Part shown: piece after piece, positions 61,815 through 64,000 of the stretch
How positions within the stretch are numbered: the first letter of the stretch is position 1
Layout: each line of letters starts with the position of its first letter
NCBI RefSeq assembly: GCF_038404745.2
Contig: NZ_JAYKTT020000045.1
Span: forward strand, 1 to 64,000
Reading direction: 5' to 3'
DNA: 64,000 nt
Origin: Chlorogloeopsis sp038404745
GTDB lineage: Bacteria; Cyanobacteriota; Cyanobacteriia; Cyanobacteriales; Nostocaceae
Made by a program: the position numbers and the translations under genes
Notes under the pieces: generated by a model
Databases searched by the model: none
The model's input: only the letters and a program-made list of their open reading frames with translations
What the model was told of the DNA's origin: nothing

Positions 61815-61831
61815 TTTCATCTTAATTTCAT
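61815..61831 (+). promoter_or_regulatory. Direct-repeat operator, site C (TTTCAT, 11-bp period)
   Basis: TTTCAT at 61815 and 61826 in the context ATTTCATCTTAATTTCATTT. Same layout as sites A and B. It lies about 200 bp upstream of the CusB-like gene, next to a HIP1 GCGATCGC. Confidence 0.55.
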
Positions 61832-62032
61832 TTCTCAATGAAACATTAGTAGAAGAGTCTTTTAAATCTAATACCTTCACCAAAATCCAACACCCTAGAA
61901 GGGTGTCGCTATACAAACCAAGGCTGCCTCCGCAGCCTGTAAGGATTTTAGCCCACGGAGGTGGGCTTTATTTGTGTAGCCCCAGGCTTCCAGCCTGTGG
62001 GCGTTTCTGTACTCAAGGAATTTTGAAGCGCG

Positions 62033-63682
62033 ATGTCTAACTCTCTGGGTTCCCAATCAACCATATTAATTAGTTGTGTTTCTGGTACAGTAGCAAGCTT
62101 GCTTTTACTAGCAACTCCCACAATTGTTCTGGCACACGCCGGGCATGGAGATGAATTTCATCAAGGAAACCAAGCCACTCCAACTACTAACTCAATTAAA
62201 GTTGATGCCCAAACAGCGCAACGGTTGGGAATTAAAATTGAGCCAGTCAAACGTCAGCGCCTCGCAGTTGGCATTAAAACCACCGGGCAAATTGAAACTC
62301 TCCCTAGCCAAAAAGTAGAAGTAACAACTCCAATTTCTGGAGCGAAAGTAGTTGAGTTATTGGTAGAACCTGGTGTATCAGTAAAAAAAGGTCAACCCCT
62401 TGCTGTTTTAACTAGTCCTGATTTAGTGACACTGCGAGTTGAATCACAAGAAAAACTAGCACAAGCTCAAGCTGACTTACAACAAGCACAAGCAGACTTA
62501 AGATTAGCTCAACAAAACTACGATCGCTATCAACAAATAGCCGCAGCAGAAATCGCTCAAGCCCAAAGCCAAGTCTCATTTGCCCAAGAAAAGTACGACA
62601 AAGACAAGCAGTTAACCGATGCTGGTGCTTTACCTCGTCGCAATGCCCTTGAATCGCAAACTCAATTAGCCCAAGCAAAAGCCGAACTTGCTAAAGCCAG
62701 TAGTCGCCGCGATGTCATCGAGGCAGAAAATCAACTCAAACGCGCTCAAGCAGGAGTAGAAGTAGCAAAAAAACGTATAAATCTCAGCAATACTACTTAT
62801 GAAACGCGCCTGCAACAATTGGGAAATAGCGCTAATGCTAAAGGACTGGTGACGGTAACATCTCCCATTTCCGGTAAAGTTGCTGACAGAGAAGTAACAA
62901 TCGGTCAATCCTTTGAGGATGCAGGTGGCAAGCTCATGACAATCGTGAACGATAGTCGAGTTTTTGCCACAGCTAATATTTATGAAAAAGATTTAGATCA
63001 AGTAAAAACTGGTCAGAGAATTAGGCTAAAAGTCGCTAGTATGCCTGAGCGTACCTTTTCTGGACGAATTTCGCGAATTGGTGCAGTAGTAGAAGGAGAA
63101 ACGCGAGTTGTACCAGTACAAGCAGAAATTAATAATACTAGTGGGCAACTCAAACCGGGAATGTTTGCAGAGCTTGAAGTTCTCACAGAGCAAGCATCAG
63201 CTGCTAAGTTGGTGATTCCGAGTTCAGCTGTAGTTGATGTGAATGGTAAAAAAACTGTCTACGTGCAAAATGGTAATGCTTACCAGCCGATTGAAGTTAC
63301 CTTAGGGCAAACTTCTGAAGACACGATTGAGGTAAAGACTGGTTTATTTGAGGGAGATTTAATCGTCACTCAACGTGCGCCCCAACTTTATGCACAATCA
63401 TTGCGAGGTGGTGCTAAGACAACAGATCAAACAAAAGAAACTCCTGCACAGGCGACTGAAGTTAAAACGTCTAGCTTACCAGTACCGCTGTGGTTGCTAG
63501 GAGTAGGTGGAGGAAGTGCGATCGCTACCATCGCTTTCATGGCTGGTGTTTACATCACAAGTCGTCGTAATCAGTCGCAGCAGCTAGTACTAGTAAGCAG
63601 TTCGTCGGAGTTAGATACTCCTGCTCGTGATCCAGAAACTCATCACATTGCAAATAATTCGACCACAGATGGACACCGATAA
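62033..63682 (+). CDS. RND efflux periplasmic adaptor, CusB/CzcB-like
   Basis: A 549-residue membrane-fusion protein. An N-terminal signal (VASLLLLATPTIVLA) is followed by a His-rich start (HAGHGDEFHQG), the lipoyl/beta-barrel half (SQKVEVTTPISGAKVVELLV), a long coiled coil at about 135-260 (AQAQADLQQAQADLRLAQQN), the second lipoyl half (VTSPISGKVADREVTIGQSF) and the barrel (GQRIRLKVASMPERTFSGRI). A membrane helix near the C-terminus (about 483-510) is extra compared with CusB. The last codons (TTDGHR) come from a dispersed repeat. It would link a CusA-type pump to an outer channel for metal export. Confidence 0.9.
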   Translation: MSNSLGSQSTILISCVSGTVASLLLLATPTIVLAHAGHGDEFHQGNQATPTTNSIKVDAQTAQRLGIKIEPVKRQRLAVGIKTTGQIETLPSQKVEVTTPISGAKVVELLVEPGVSVKKGQPLAVLTSPDLVTLRVESQEKLAQAQADLQQAQADLRLAQQNYDRYQQIAAAEIAQAQSQVSFAQEKYDKDKQLTDAGALPRRNALESQTQLAQAKAELAKASSRRDVIEAENQLKRAQAGVEVAKKRINLSNTTYETRLQQLGNSANAKGLVTVTSPISGKVADREVTIGQSFEDAGGKLMTIVNDSRVFATANIYEKDLDQVKTGQRIRLKVASMPERTFSGRISRIGAVVEGETRVVPVQAEINNTSGQLKPGMFAELEVLTEQASAAKLVIPSSAVVDVNGKKTVYVQNGNAYQPIEVTLGQTSEDTIEVKTGLFEGDLIVTQRAPQLYAQSLRGGAKTTDQTKETPAQATEVKTSSLPVPLWLLGVGGGSAIATIAFMAGVYITSRRNQSQQLVLVSSSSELDTPARDPETHHIANNSTTDGHR

Positions 63683-63692
63683 ACACCGATAG
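63659..63692. repeat. CGACCACAGATGGACACCGA repeat, right-hand copy
   Basis: Half of the element at 13340-13407. It overlaps the last codons of the CusB-like gene (encoding TTDGHR and stop). Confidence 0.6.
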
Positions 63693-63714
63693 GCTCTTTT
63701 AAACTGAACTAAAT

Positions 63715-64000
63715 ATGTTAAATGCTATTCTCAAGTGGTCGATTGTCCAACGCTGGATAGTGGTGCTAGGAGCTATTGTTGTTACTTTCTTGGGTGTATA
63801 TAACCTTACCCAGATGCCCCTAGATGTCTTTCCTGATTTTGCCCCACCCCAAGTAGAAATTCAAACCGAAGCTCCAGGGCTTGCTCCCGAAGAAGTCGAG
63901 TCTTTAATTACTTTACCAATAGAAAGCGCAGTCAATGGTACGCCGGGAGTAGAAACGGTGCGTTCTTCTTCGGCAGTGAGTATTTCTGTTGTGAAGGTGA
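63715..64000 (+). CDS. RND heavy-metal efflux permease, CusA/CzcA-like (N-terminal part)
   Basis: The first 95 residues of an inner-membrane pump, cut by the window edge. The start is an ATG 32 bp after the adaptor gene. MLNAILKWSIVQRWIVVLGA is the first membrane segment, and MPLDVFPDFAPPQVEIQTEA, LAPEEVESLITLPIESAVNG and TPGVETVRSSSAVSISVVKV are signature strings of the HME-RND (CusA/CzcA) subfamily. With the upstream adaptor it forms the pump of the metal-export operon. Which metal is pumped cannot be told from this part, though the Csp-like and DUF305 neighbours favour copper or silver. Confidence 0.93.
   Translation, partial: MLNAILKWSIVQRWIVVLGAIVVTFLGVYNLTQMPLDVFPDFAPPQVEIQTEAPGLAPEEVESLITLPIESAVNGTPGVETVRSSSAVSISVVKV

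Larger units (their letters stand above)
61650..62032. other. Intergenic region with repeats and an operator
   Basis: No gene. It holds three short palindromic repeats (61663-61713, 61886-61921 and 61951-61966) and direct-repeat site C (61815-61831) about 200 bp before the CusB-like gene. The repeats are of the CCGACAC.../GCCTGCAAAGGCAGGC type. Confidence 0.5.

Overview
The window reads as chromosomal DNA of a filamentous, probably heterocyst-forming (Nostocales-type) cyanobacterium. The signs are many GCGATCGC (HIP1) octamers inside and between genes, a moderate GC content, heptamer tandem repeats (TAGTCAT/CATTAGT), dispersed palindromic repeats, and lineage-typical genes: a TonB receptor with an AMIN domain, a phycobiliprotein-like domain, Ycf23/DUF561, DUF4278, the EF-P/biotin-carrier pair, a KaiB-domain protein, GxxExxY and Uma2. 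No insertion sequence, prophage or CRISPR array was seen. The genus call is inference.

Layout. 0.3-5.2 kb: siderophore-iron uptake, with a PchR-like AraC regulator, an outer-membrane TonB receptor and a periplasmic siderophore-binding protein. 5.2-6.0 kb: remnants of a HicAB toxin-antitoxin pair. 6-13.3 kb: an AAE17/18-like acyl-activating enzyme, an indoleamine 2,3-dioxygenase family protein, a second acyl-CoA ligase, and a DUF4212 plus Na+:solute symporter pair. 13.4-20.1 kb (mostly minus strand): an orphan peptide-type ABC permease, an HD phosphohydrolase, tRNA-Gly(CCC), a VapC remnant, a phosphate-type binding protein, a Ser/Thr kinase and a lipid kinase. 20.5-31.7 kb: a di-heme peroxidase-like protein, a MATE pump with a divergent AraC regulator, hemC, glgA, an M23 peptidase with a structured leader, a peptidoglycan-binding protein and wecB. 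32-38.6 kb: a small membrane protein, a Rieske oxygenase, pilT, a KaiB-domain protein, an FAD monooxygenase and a Uma2 protein.

38.6-40.4 kb is a scrambled patch. It holds a broken PIN-toxin gene whose C-terminal half runs in frame into a beta-phycocyanin-like domain, and an acetyltransferase-like gene with an internal stop. 40.5-47.3 kb: an acyltransferase, proS, DUF2993, a GerMN-domain protein, an ArsR regulator, accB and efp. 47.3-55.5 kb: a GC-rich repeat block, a Slr1339-like protein with two tandem VWA proteins, a phosphodiester glycosidase, GxxExxY, a pentapeptide membrane protein, a large coiled-coil membrane protein and a FetB-type permease. 56-59 kb: a sugar aminotransferase, ycf23 and DUF4278. 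59.1 kb to the end: a metal-handling block of Dps, a 16-cysteine copper-storage-type protein, a two-domain DUF305 lipoprotein, a CusB-like adaptor and the start of a CusA-like pump. Three copies of one direct-repeat operator (two TTTCAT at an 11-bp period) lie in its intergenic regions and suggest one OmpR/PhoB-type regulon.

Two themes stand out. First, dispersed repeats have entered reading frames: in frame inside proS, the TonB receptor (twice) and the acyl-activating enzyme, and as the last codons of the pentapeptide, CusB-like and MATE genes. Second, the PIN/phycobiliprotein chimera at 38.7-39.6 kb is the most unusual protein-coding object in the window.
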